Shown in pieces: positions 1-6,883 of a stretch of 63,437 nucleotides of DNA; position 1 is the first letter of the stretch, and each line of letters starts with the position of its first letter. The notes below the pieces were generated by a model. It was not told where the DNA came from, made no database searches, and saw only the letters and a program-made list of their open reading frames with translations. Where the stretch lies: contig JABDDE010000005.1 of NCBI GenBank assembly GCA_013287775.1, forward strand, positions 1 to 63,437, written 5' to 3'. This DNA is from Chlamydiota bacterium (GTDB lineage Bacteria > Chlamydiota > Chlamydiia > Chlamydiales > FEN-1388). The position numbers and the translations under genes are program-made.

Positions 1-374
1 TTTACCTATTTTAAGTAAAATTATTTCACTTGCAGGCAAAATCTGCGGTTTTTAGAAAAAAAATTACGCAGTGCACCCGATTTTAGTCGAAAAAATGGGG
101 TTTTGAATTAAATAATTAACAAATGGAAAATACCTCACAACATGATGTAGGCTGACCCAACTGGATTTTGCGCTCATAGAGATTTTTGGTTAAATTACAA
201 ACCAAAAATCCTCACTTTTTGGTCAAATTACAAACCAAAAAATGAGAATTTTTGGTCGTTTGACAAAGCAAAATCGCTCATTTGTTGGTCGTATTGTATG
301 GTAAATTTTTTTGAATTGCAGGCAATTAGGAATTTTATTGAGGTGCTGAAATGCCTGAGGAGAAAAACAACTAT
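1..374. repeat. AT-rich intergenic stretch with a duplicated dyad
   Basis: I see no convincing gene here. Two near-identical 27-base units lie at 183-209 and 216-242. Each begins TTTTTGGT and ends ACCAAAAA around the core AAATTAC, so each is itself a small dyad. A piece at about 157-176 (AACTGGATTTTGCGCTCAT) matches the right half of the hairpin found after the paralogous genes at 60.5 and 62.8 kb, which suggests that another member of that family, or its debris, lies to the left of the window. Confidence 0.6.
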
Positions 375-408
375 GTACATGCCATCAAGCTTGCTTGATG
401 GCATGTAC
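375..408 (-). terminator. perfect 15-bp hairpin after the 61-residue membrane protein gene
   Basis: The arms 375-389 and 394-408 are perfectly complementary around a four-base loop (CTTG). The hairpin begins six bases beyond the stop of the minus-strand gene at 414-599. There is no clear U tract, so it may act as an mRNA end stabiliser rather than an intrinsic terminator. Confidence 0.6.
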
Positions 409-413
409 CTTCA

Positions 414-599
414 TTATTCCTTGTCGCAATGTGAGCAATGGCCACAAGAGACCAAAAACAGCACGCCAGATACTATTGCACCTAACCCCAAGACAAAATT
501 TGCGGAGCTTCCCCAAGCATATCCAACAAGATTCACTCCCGTGGTCAAGATTAAATAGATGGCCAATATGATTAAAGCTATAGTCCGTACAGTTGTCAT
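414..599 (-). CDS. small two-helix membrane protein, 61 residues (copy A)
   Basis: This tiny protein has two hydrophobic stretches, roughly residues 5-25 (containing IILAIYLILT) and 29-50, and ends in a Cys/His-rich tail (CGHCSHC). I chose the ATG at 599 because a strong AAGGAGG Shine-Dalgarno lies six bases upstream; a longer reading would start in front of that site. The neighbouring gene at 610-795 has the same length, the same LAIYLILT motif in helix 1 and a similar second helix, so the two look like a tandem duplication. No function is recognised. The Cys/His tail could bind metal, and the next operon is a metal ABC transporter, but that link is only positional. Confidence 0.65.
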   Translation of the reverse strand: MTTVRTIALIILAIYLILTTGVNLVGYAWGSSANFVLGLGAIVSGVLFLVSCGHCSHCDKE

Positions 600-609
600 A
601 TAACCCTCC

Positions 610-795
610 TTATTCGTTATGTTTTCGAACACATGCTCCAATAGAAATCAGAAGCAGGATACCCGAAACTAAACCAGATAAATTTATAAGGTGCATTACC
701 GTTGGCATTGGCATAACTTCTGACATTCTACAAAGTCCTGTTAAAATCAGATAGATGGCCAAAAAAATCAAGCCAAGCATTTTTATACAATTCAT
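610..795 (-). CDS. small two-helix membrane protein, 61 residues (copy B)
   Basis: The start at 795 is set by an AAAGGAG ribosome site seven bases upstream. The protein has a first helix at about residues 5-22 (LIFLAIYLILT), a short loop, a second helix at about 33-52 and a basic tail (CVRKHNE). It shares length and the LAIYLILT core with the gene at 414-599 and lies ten bases upstream of it, so the pair is probably cotranscribed and arose by duplication. Its C-terminal Cys/His cluster is reduced to one Cys and one His. Function unknown. Confidence 0.6.
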   Translation of the reverse strand: MNCIKMLGLIFLAIYLILTGLCRMSEVMPMPTVMHLINLSGLVSGILLLISIGACVRKHNE

Positions 796-955
796 AACCT
801 TCTCCTTTACTTTTATGCTATGGCGAGTTCCTCCAACGGGAAATTCGCGCATGGCAGTTTTTTTCTCTTCCGCCAGCCCTACGAGCTGGAATTGCAACCA
901 CTCAGGATACCCCTGAAAAAGTTTGCATATTTATTCAAATACACAACCAAAGAAT

Positions 956-1786
956 TTAATGCAATCTTTTTTTCGCAATAGCTGCCAAATACGCAGCTCC
1001 GGCAAGAAGTGCAATGGTGGCGCCAACAGGGAGATCTAGCTGGAAGGCTAAAAGGGTGCCAAAGAAAGAAAAAAGACAGCTGAGGATAATGCTGAGCAGC
1101 ATCATGCTCTTCATCTTTTTGGTGAAAATATTTGCAATGGTAGGAGGCAAGGTAAGCTGTGTCATTACCAAGATAATACCCACTACTTGCATAAGAAGGA
1201 CCACTGCCGCTGCTATGAGTGTCAGCAGCAAGATATAAAGGCGATGTGTATGAATGCCTTGAAGCCGTGCTTGCTCTTCATCGAAACAAATGGCAAGGAG
1301 TTTTTCATGAAGAAACACCACTACCACAATCACCACCGCATCGAGAATGGCAAGAAGGATGAGATCTTGAGGCGTCACCCATAAAATATTGCCGATAAGA
1401 AAATTGGTAAGCTCAACAGCAAAGCCCGGTGTCTGCGCAATAAATAACACCCCTAGTGCCATGCCTATAGACCACACGGCAGCAATCACAGAATCCTCTC
1501 TCTGCCGATAGGATATATGGATATAGCCAATGATCATGGCAGAAATAGTACTTGCAATAAGCGCACCAATAATGGGCGAGCCAGAGCTTATCCCTTGCGT
1601 TCTTTCTAGCCAGACAGAAAAGCCAATGCCCGCAAGTACCGAGTGCGAAATACTCCCCGTAATAAAAGCAATGCGCTTAACAACCACATACGTGCCAATA
1701 ATACCGCCCACCACCGATGCAAGCAACCCTGCAAGAGTTGCCCAGAGAAGAAAATGATTCGATACGATAGCTTCAAAAAATGTCAT
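956..1786 (-). CDS. metal ABC transporter permease (ZnuB/TroC/MntB type, ABC-3 family)
   Basis: The 276-residue protein is a polytopic inner-membrane permease with about eight hydrophobic segments, the usual size for the ABC-3 family. Family hallmarks are visible near the N-terminus (VGGIIGTYVVVKRIAFITG followed by SHSVLAGIG) and in the centre (LQGIHTHRL, then a long hydrophobic run). It forms the channel for zinc, manganese or iron. Its start overlaps the stop of the ATPase gene by four bases (ATGA), so the three genes are translationally coupled in the order binding protein, ATPase, permease. Which metal is carried cannot be read from the permease alone. I saw no metal-repressor operator. 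Confidence 0.93.
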   Translation of the reverse strand: MTFFEAIVSNHFLLWATLAGLLASVVGGIIGTYVVVKRIAFITGSISHSVLAGIGFSVWLERTQGISSGSPIIGALIASTISAMIIGYIHISYRQREDSVIAAVWSIGMALGVLFIAQTPGFAVELTNFLIGNILWVTPQDLILLAILDAVVIVVVVFLHEKLLAICFDEEQARLQGIHTHRLYILLLTLIAAAVVLLMQVVGIILVMTQLTLPPTIANIFTKKMKSMMLLSIILSCLFSFFGTLLAFQLDLPVGATIALLAGAAYLAAIAKKRLH

Positions 1787-2538
1787 GTTAGTTTAAGAGG
1801 TTTGTTGGAAAAATGCGTCTCACCTGTTTGCATGAGAGGAAAATGATATAATCCAAGAGCGAAATGCTCACAAAGCCTACTGGGTATTACACTCTCGACT
1901 CTATTCTGAACACAAAGCACGCGCTCTACATCATGAATCACTCTTCGAATGTCATGGGTTACCATGAGAACGGTTGTATTTTTTCGAATGCGCTGCAGGA
2001 TTTCATAAATTTCGGCCTCTGCTTTTTCGTCGACACTGGCTGTCGGCTCATCTAAGATCAAAATTCGCGGCTTTGCAGCTAGAGCTCTGGCAATAAAGGC
2101 CCTCTGTGCTTGCCCTCCTGAAAGGGCACTGAAGGGCTTTTTAGCGTAGTCGGCAAGTCCTACCTGCTCGAGTGCAGACAGCCCAATTTCTCGATCTTGC
2201 TTGCTAAATCCTCCCCACCAAGAAAGCTGAGACAAACATCCTCCAAGTACCAGCTCCAGCACACTGATTGGGAACTCTTTGTCAAAACGAAAGCTTTGCG
2301 GCACATAAGCGATGCCATTTGGATACTTGGTAGCAGGCTGTCCATACACAGAAATATTTCCAGACCAAGGAATCAAAAACCCCATAATGAGCTTTAAAAG
2401 GGTCGTTTTCCCGCCACCATTGGGCCCAATAATGCCAATAAATTCGCCCTCTTTGATATTGACCGTCGCCTCTTGAATGATCGGCTCGCCTTTCTGATAG
2501 CCAAATGTCACGCTCGTGAGCACTACTGCTGCTGTCAT
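1783..2538 (-). CDS. metal ABC transporter ATP-binding protein (ZnuC/TroB type)
   Basis: A complete ABC ATPase of 251 residues. Walker A is GPNGGGKTT (residues 38-46), the signature is LSGGQ (139-143), Walker B is ILILDEP (159-165) and the H-loop histidine is at about 195 (MVTHD). It hydrolyses ATP on the cytoplasmic side to drive uptake through the permease encoded by the next gene. The start overlaps the stop of the binding-protein gene by four bases, and its own stop overlaps the permease start in the same way. The C-terminal 40 residues or so (from about 205) are longer than the minimal domain and carry several His. Confidence 0.95.
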   Translation of the reverse strand: MTAAVVLTSVTFGYQKGEPIIQEATVNIKEGEFIGIIGPNGGGKTTLLKLIMGFLIPWSGNISVYGQPATKYPNGIAYVPQSFRFDKEFPISVLELVLGGCLSQLSWWGGFSKQDREIGLSALEQVGLADYAKKPFSALSGGQAQRAFIARALAAKPRILILDEPTASVDEKAEAEIYEILQRIRKNTTVLMVTHDIRRVIHDVERVLCVQNRVESVIPSRLCEHFALGLYHFPLMQTGETHFSNKPLKLT

Positions 2539-3371
2539 CGTGCTGCAACCGCAAATTGTGTGGCAATCCCATGCATCATCTGAAAATAATCAGGAAGATT
2601 GGCCTGCAAGACTACCACATTTGCCCCAATCTCTTTTGCTATATAGTCTGCCGCTTTAGAGCCATACTGGCTCTGTATGAATAGGGTATCGATATGAAGC
2701 GTCTTTGCTTGGGCTATGATTTCCAAAAGTCGTTTAATGGTTGGCTCCTTCCCTTCTTCTTCGAGTGAAAGCTGTGTAACGCCATACTCGCGACAAAAAT
2801 AACCATAGGCAGGATGCACCACAAACACCGTTTTCCCAGAGGCTCCCTGCATAAGAGAGTGGATTTCTTGATCTAAAAGAGTCAGCCTTTCTAGGTAGGC
2901 TTGCAGCCTGCTTGCTATTTCTTCTTGTTTCTCTGGTAGTACACGCTGCAGTGCTTGACCTATAAGCCGCACCTCATGCTGCATCATTTTAGGACTCATC
3001 CAAATATGTGGATCAGCCATCCCTTGATGATGGTGGCACCCAGCATGTTCAAGAGTAAGCCCCTGCCGCAAATCACAGACGATGAGCTGTTCATTTTGCC
3101 TTCGTAATACTTCAATTGCTTTATTTTCAAACAACTCACCTACAGTAAACCACACTTTTGCATGAGCAGCTTCTTGAATTTGCCGTGGTGTGGGTTCATA
3201 ATTATGTGAATCGGCTCCTTGTGGCACCACAAGCTGCACTTCTACTTCATCCCCGCCAATATCGGTTACCACCTGCATATAAGGGGCCACGCTCACGAGC
3301 ACACGTATTTTTGCCTCAGCAAAGCCACAATGGAGGCAGAGGAGCGCCATTAGAATCAATATTTTTTTCAT
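2535..3371 (-). CDS. periplasmic metal-binding protein of the ABC transporter (ZnuA/TroA type)
   Basis: The protein has 278 residues and a signal peptide (MKKILILMALLCLHCGFAEA). It is a cluster A-I metal-binding protein: the likely ligands are His56 (in DSHNYEPTP), His122 (in DPHIWMSP), His186 (in VVHPAYGYF) and Asp261. A very short His-rich loop (CHHHQG, about 112-117) is present, much shorter than in many zinc-specific ZnuA proteins. It captures Zn, Mn or Fe in the periplasm and delivers it to the permease. It is the first gene of the three-gene operon, and the next two follow with four-base overlaps. Confidence 0.93.
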   Translation of the reverse strand: MKKILILMALLCLHCGFAEAKIRVLVSVAPYMQVVTDIGGDEVEVQLVVPQGADSHNYEPTPRQIQEAAHAKVWFTVGELFENKAIEVLRRQNEQLIVCDLRQGLTLEHAGCHHHQGMADPHIWMSPKMMQHEVRLIGQALQRVLPEKQEEIASRLQAYLERLTLLDQEIHSLMQGASGKTVFVVHPAYGYFCREYGVTQLSLEEEGKEPTIKRLLEIIAQAKTLHIDTLFIQSQYGSKAADYIAKEIGANVVVLQANLPDYFQMMHGIATQFAVAAR

Positions 3372-3488
3372 ACGAAAAAGAAGTATACACTGTTTTTACT
3401 ATCTTTTAAAGGCAAAAGTGATGTACAATGAGTTTGCCGATAAGGATTTTTTCTACTACTCTGTGGCTCCCGAGCTTGCGAGGGACCT

Positions 3489-3662
3489 AAGGGATCGTTA
3501 AGGAATAAATCGTACTTTTCAGAGGGTGTTAGAGTGAATTAAATTCTCAAGCCGATCTTGCGTAGGAGATATTACAAGGCAATATCTTCAAGCAAGGAGG
3601 CGCAGAGGGTAATTTGCTATAATCCCCTCTCAAATGTACGAGTTATTTCTTAACGATCCCTA
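3489..3662. repeat. MITE-like element with 27-bp terminal inverted repeats, containing a TATAAT box
   Basis: The ends 3489-3515 and 3636-3662 are inverted repeats (24 of 27 match; core GGATCGTTAAG). The 120-base interior encodes nothing. A consensus -10 box (TATAAT, 3618-3623) lies inside, pointing at the tRNA-Ser 58 bases downstream, but no good -35 is visible 16-18 bases before it. The element may therefore contribute the tRNA promoter. Confidence 0.6.
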
Positions 3663-3680
3663 AGAGTAGTTGGCCCATCT

Positions 3681-3768
3681 GGAAGGGTGTCCGAGCGGCT
3701 TAAGGAGCACGCTTGGAAAGCGTGTGTATGGCAAAACTGTACCGTGGGTTCGAATCCCACCCCTTCCA
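3681..3768 (+). tRNA. tRNA-Ser (anticodon GGA)
   Basis: The acceptor stem GGAAGGG (3681-3687) pairs with CCCTTCC (3761-3767). The anticodon stem-loop CACGC-TTGGAAA-GCGTG gives anticodon GGA, which reads UCC/UCU. A long variable arm and a T-arm (GTGGG TTCGAAT CCCAC) are present, as expected for class II tRNA-Ser. The apparent discriminator base is A, where G is usual for tRNA-Ser. CCA is not encoded. Confidence 0.95.
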
Positions 3769-3769
3769 T

Positions 3770-3960
3770 TTTCCCAGGGCGTTGCCCCAATGGTGTGAAC
3801 TTAAGGAAAACGCATAACACATCATGCTTCTAGTTGATATGAATTCCACCGCTGCCGCGGTGGGGTCCATATTAGTCACACAACTCGGAGACTAAAAGAT
3901 GTGTGGTAAAGTGTGTCGGTCACGCGGGGCTAATGAGCTTCCGACGCTACCGCGTCGGCG
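3770..3960. repeat. composite palindromic repeat fragments upstream of the sufE stop
   Basis: The stretch holds a GGGCGTTGCCC fragment (about 3777), a segment around 3795-3840 that recurs inverted at 22495-22552 and in diverged form at 35481-35530, and two pieces of the repeat characterised by CCACCGCTGCCGCGGTGG (3847-3865) and GCGGGGCTAATGA (3925-3938). The last piece runs into the sufE reading frame and provides its final residues and stop. Confidence 0.7.
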
Positions 3961-4424
3961 TCCTGGTTGGCTAATCGAATTTTGTCTCCACCGCTTTTAT
4001 TTTGCGCCATATAAAACTTCAACGCTTCTTGTTTGATTCTGAGATATACTGAAGCCAAGCCATTAGCACGCCCAGGTGTGAGCGTCTGGCGAATACCCAG
4101 CTCGTCGATATGATGTGGGGGACATTTTAGAATGACTTCCGGAGTTTCCCCGCTATAGACATACAAGAGAAGACAGCCCAGGCCCGCAGAGATAAGCGCG
4201 TCGGCTTCTGCTTCGAAAAATACAAAACCACCACGCATTTCTGCATGCAAATACATACGGCTCTGACAGCCTTGGACAAGGTGTTCTTCCGTTTTATATT
4301 TTAGGTCAAGATGCGGCTGCGTTTTTCCCAAATCAATAATCTTTTGGTATTTTTCTTCAGCAGTGGTGCAGCCAGTAAAAAAGTCTAAAACTTTCTTTTG
4401 TTTTTCAAGGCATGTCTCGAACAT
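3930..4424 (-). CDS. sufE: SufE-family cysteine desulfurase sulfur acceptor
   Basis: From the ATG at 4424 this is a 164-residue SufE protein. It accepts sulfur from a SufS-type cysteine desulfurase for Fe-S cluster assembly. The active Cys is at about residue 53 in the family motif VQGCQSRMYL, and the C-terminal half (SAGLGCLLLYVYSGETPE) is also typical. An upstream in-frame start (4508) would add 28 residues encoded by a large hairpin element, so I prefer 4424, although no good ribosome site is visible there. The last residues (DADAVASEAH) are encoded by the palindromic repeat at 3925-3960 and are probably not ancestral. No sufS, sufB or sufC lies nearby. Confidence 0.9.
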   Translation of the reverse strand: MFETCLEKQKKVLDFFTGCTTAEEKYQKIIDLGKTQPHLDLKYKTEEHLVQGCQSRMYLHAEMRGGFVFFEAEADALISAGLGCLLLYVYSGETPEVILKCPPHHIDELGIRQTLTPGRANGLASVYLRIKQEALKFYMAQNKSGGDKIRLANQDADAVASEAH

Positions 4425-4431
4425 AAGGAAT

Positions 4432-4611
4432 AATACTTCGGGGCGTTGATTTTTTTCGTTTTCTGGCCAAAATTCGATGATTTTGGCAGTGAGGAAAACT
4501 CGCTGCAAATCGACATACTCAACGAGTAGGCGATTTGCGGCGAGTTTTGCCCAATGACAAAAGCGCGGATTTTGGCCCCGAAAAACGAAAAAATCAGCGC
4601 TCTGAAGTATT
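4432..4611. repeat. large hairpin element A (180 bp)
   Basis: The outer arms start AATACTTCGG at 4432 and end CTGAAGTATT at 4611. They continue inward as an imperfect inverted repeat through CTGGCCAAAATTCG and its partner to a central hairpin (GCAAATCGACATACTC / GAGTAGGCGATTTGC). The same central hairpin occurs in the elements at 11006-11168 and 48048-48211. The element fills the gap between the pncA stop and the sufE start. Confidence 0.75.
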
Positions 4612-5263
4612 ATGAGGCGAGCAGGTTAGATGGGAAAAGTTTTAAAGTCACTTCCTCCGCGGTTTTGATATGCACTCCAAGGTCGCGCATTACATCGATT
4701 GCGCGATCGACATCACCCGCTCTGAGGTCTATACCACGGCATCCATCGATAATCACCGTTGTTTTGAAACCAAGCGCGCGCGCATCTTGCACAGAGTAGA
4801 GAACGCAATAATCAGTCGCAAGGCCTGCTACGTATAGTTCATCGATAGCGTGCTGGCTGAGGTAGTCACCAAGTCCCGTCGAGCGCCTCTTTTGGTTATC
4901 AAAAAAGGCACTATAACTATCAATTGCGATATCAACCCCTTTATAAACCACTTTGTGAAAGCGAGAATAATGAAGCTCTAAAGCAAATTCTGAACCTTTT
5001 GTCCCTTGCACACAGTGATCAGGCCACAGGATCTGCTCACCTCCATCTACTATTATACACTCTCCGACATTTTTTCCCCAAATAGATGCAAAACTACAAT
5101 GGTGTCGTGGATGATAGTCTCTACTCCCCACACGCACATCGAAAGGCAACTCTAAAAGCTGATTGACGACAGGAATAATAGTATCCCCACCAGGTACTGC
5201 CAAGGCGCCGCCCGGCAGAAAGTCATTTTGCACATCTACTACTAACAATGCTCTCTTTATCAT
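4610..5263 (-). CDS. pncA: nicotinamidase (isochorismatase fold)
   Basis: Converts nicotinamide to nicotinate in NAD salvage. Starting at the ATG at 5263 (AGG ribosome site five bases upstream; a GTG lies six codons earlier) the protein has 217 residues. The catalytic triad is Asp10 (LLVVDVQNDF), Lys108 (VVYKGVD) and Cys153 (GLATDYCVL). Metal ligands are Asp49 and His51 (SRDYHP) and His83 (PDHCVQGT). The product is the substrate of the nicotinate phosphoribosyltransferase encoded at 9148-10629 on the same strand, so the two steps of the salvage route lie within 6 kb but are separated by unrelated genes. Its stop sits at the edge of the large hairpin element. Confidence 0.95.
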   Translation of the reverse strand: MIKRALLVVDVQNDFLPGGALAVPGGDTIIPVVNQLLELPFDVRVGSRDYHPRHHCSFASIWGKNVGECIIVDGGEQILWPDHCVQGTKGSEFALELHYSRFHKVVYKGVDIAIDSYSAFFDNQKRRSTGLGDYLSQHAIDELYVAGLATDYCVLYSVQDARALGFKTTVIIDGCRGIDLRAGDVDRAIDVMRDLGVHIKTAEEVTLKLFPSNLLAS

Positions 5264-5297
5264 AACCTGACTATTTTGCACGCCATTGCAAAAAAGT

Positions 5298-5545
5298 CAC
5301 GACTTTTCTGCATTCCACTGCAGAAAAGTCGTGTTCTCCCCTCATCAGAGGTCGAGCAAGCTCGACCTCTGATGAGGGGAGAATAGAAACCGACACCCTC
5401 GGGTAGAGGTCACCGTAAACATGTTGCCTGAAGGGCAACAACAGGGCAAAAAAATCTGTTGTTGCCCTTCAGGCAACAATGTGGGGGTGATCGCCTACCC
5501 CAGGGCGTTGCCCTGGGCTGTTGCAATTTTTGCCCTTTGGGCAAA
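5298..5545. repeat. cluster of four perfect hairpins in the pncA upstream region
   Basis: No gene is visible between 5264 and 5729. In order: arms 5298-5312/5319-5333 (15 bp, core CACGACTTTTCTGCA); arms 5336-5356/5361-5381 (21 bp, loop CAAG); arms 5423-5444/5456-5477 (22 bp, containing GTTGCCTGAAGGGCAAC); and CCCAGGGCGTTGCCCTGGG at about 5500-5518. The second hairpin has a counterpart at 6795-6838 with the same flanks and loop but a different, compensated stem. Confidence 0.8.
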
Positions 5546-5664
5546 GAAAGAGACCTAATTCTACCTAAAAATGCTGCAATCCGACACGTTTTTCCTGCCC
5601 GAGCCTGACCTAACGTGTGGGCAGAGATAGCCCTGTGTGTTTAAAATTACACTTTAAAATTATC

Positions 5665-5694
5665 TTGATAATATACATTTATTTGTGATAAAAT
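5665..5694 (+). promoter_or_regulatory. predicted sigma-70-type promoter of the Ser-rich gene, copy 1
   Basis: TTGATA (5665-5670) and TAAAAT (5689-5694) are separated by 18 bases and lie 36 bases before the ATG. The same promoter region, nearly base for base, precedes the paralogue at 8388. Confidence 0.65.
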
Positions 5695-5729
5695 CGATGT
5701 GTTGTTAATTAATTTTTATGAGGTAAAAT

Positions 5730-6446
5730 ATGAATACATATATAACAGGTAGTTATGATGGCGATCTGAGGCTGGCCTTAGCAAATAGCCTTACAGAGAG
5801 CACAAATAGCACGTCATCATCGTCTTCTTCCAGTTCGAGCTCGAGTAGCTCATCGAGTACGGGCGCGACAAGTAGCACATGGCAAGGCAGGCAAGTATAC
5901 ACAAGGGATGAGCCTTTACGGCTTGCACTTGTAAATACGGGCTTTCTGATTCCTGATGTTATCAATACAATTTGCGACTACACTACTAACATTGGCGAAG
6001 TGCTAAAAGAAGAGGTAGATGCTGTTGTAAATAGAGCTGAGTCGCTAATAGATAATCCACAAGTGAAGAAAGCCTACACTGAGTATGAAGCTTTCTGCGA
6101 GAGGGAGAATGGGGGTCAACAATATTTCATGACCAGATTGCTAGTTGATCTACAGCGACCAACTTATGTGAATGATAAGAAAAAGGCATTGAAAGAATAC
6201 ATTCTCAAGGTGGCAAATGATCCTCTCTTTGCAAGTAATACTGGTGAATGCATGGCTAATTTGAAAAATAGTATGCACGAAAAATTCATAAGTGATGGCC
6301 AAAACTACCTTCGTAGTGAAGATGCCTTAGGCTGGCATACGGTAATGTTCCCAGAAAGTGTTGCCTATCATTGTATTGCAGGTTTTCTGAAGGAAAGAAA
6401 TAGAGAAAGCCGCAGCTGCTATAGCCGCTGCCACACCAACAACTAG
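5730..6446 (+). CDS. Ser-rich protein of unknown function, copy 1 (C-terminus frameshifted)
   Basis: The 238-residue protein has no signal peptide or membrane helix. Residues 1-22 (beginning MNTYITGSYDGD) and a Ser tract at about 28-44 are shared with the paralogue at 8388-9110. The tract uses mixed TCA/TCG/TCT/AGC codons, so it is kept at the protein level rather than by slippage. The middle differs strongly between the copies. At the 3' end the DNA again matches the paralogue, but the reading frame is shifted by one base near 6395-6410, so the tail AAAAIAA...TPTTS is replaced by SRSCYSRCHTNN. The N-terminal Ser tract and absence of export signal would fit a type III effector, but this is inference. 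A GAGGT site precedes the ATG. Confidence 0.7.
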   Translation: MNTYITGSYDGDLRLALANSLTESTNSTSSSSSSSSSSSSSSSTGATSSTWQGRQVYTRDEPLRLALVNTGFLIPDVINTICDYTTNIGEVLKEEVDAVVNRAESLIDNPQVKKAYTEYEAFCERENGGQQYFMTRLLVDLQRPTYVNDKKKALKEYILKVANDPLFASNTGECMANLKNSMHEKFISDGQNYLRSEDALGWHTVMFPESVAYHCIAGFLKERNRESRSCYSRCHTNN

Positions 6447-6474
6447 TTGATCTCATAGCCTGTTTCGCGCATTT

Positions 6475-6523
6475 CGACACCAGCATACTACTGCCCCATC
6501 GGGGCAGTAGTATGCTGGTGTCG
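6475..6523. terminator. 23-bp hairpin after the Ser-rich gene, copy 1
   Basis: CGACACCAGCATACTACTGC and its complement form a perfect stem around ATC. It is the duplicate of the hairpin at 9135-9183 and could serve both converging strands. Confidence 0.75.
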
Positions 6524-6661
6524 ATATTGCTTAATTAGATCGAGCTTAATGTGATACAGCCTCTCTTCCATCATCACAGGGTAGCTGTGGGGGTTCAAGA
6601 AACGCTTGATACCCACAGGAAACGCCTGGAGCTGTGTTTTGGCAACTTCTCGAATTTCTCC
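6488..6661 (-). pseudogene. duplicated C-terminal fragment of nicotinate phosphoribosyltransferase
   Basis: The minus strand encodes the last 57 or so residues of the enzyme at 9148-10629 almost unchanged (EIREVAKTQLQAFPVGIK onward, ending TTAPMGQ against TTAPAGQ). Homology stops abruptly at about 6661, and the sequence upstream is unrelated. The fragment lies downstream of Ser-rich gene copy 1 just as the intact enzyme lies downstream of copy 2, so a block containing a Ser-rich gene and the 3' end of pncB was duplicated. It cannot be functional as an enzyme. Confidence 0.92.
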
Positions 6662-6794
6662 CTGATTTCGGTAATTTGGATACCTTTTATGACCTATCCA
6701 TGATATATTGTGAGACCTTACGTGCAACTGCTTCATGCATGGAAAATCTATTTATCTTTGTAGATACTTTTTCTGTTGTCTACGTCATCGTGTT

Positions 6795-6838
6795 CTCCTC
6801 TCATAGTGACAGAGCAAGCTCTGTCACTATGAGAGGAG
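6795..6838. repeat. 20-bp perfect hairpin with CAAG loop
   Basis: Arms 6795-6814 and 6819-6838. Flanks (TGTTCTCC... and ...GGAGAATAGAAA) and loop are the same as in the hairpin at 5336-5381, whereas the inner stem bases differ in a compensated way. Between 6447 and 6883 nothing else is visible apart from the hairpin at 6475 and the pncB fragment. Confidence 0.75.
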
Positions 6839-6883
6839 AATAGAAATTGATTATCGCAAAGCTTGTCACATAGTTGTGTCAAT

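Noticed and set aside
298..558. Plus-strand open frame at the left end
   Set aside because: It crosses the hairpin and the antisense of the 61-residue membrane protein gene, and no ribosome site precedes it.
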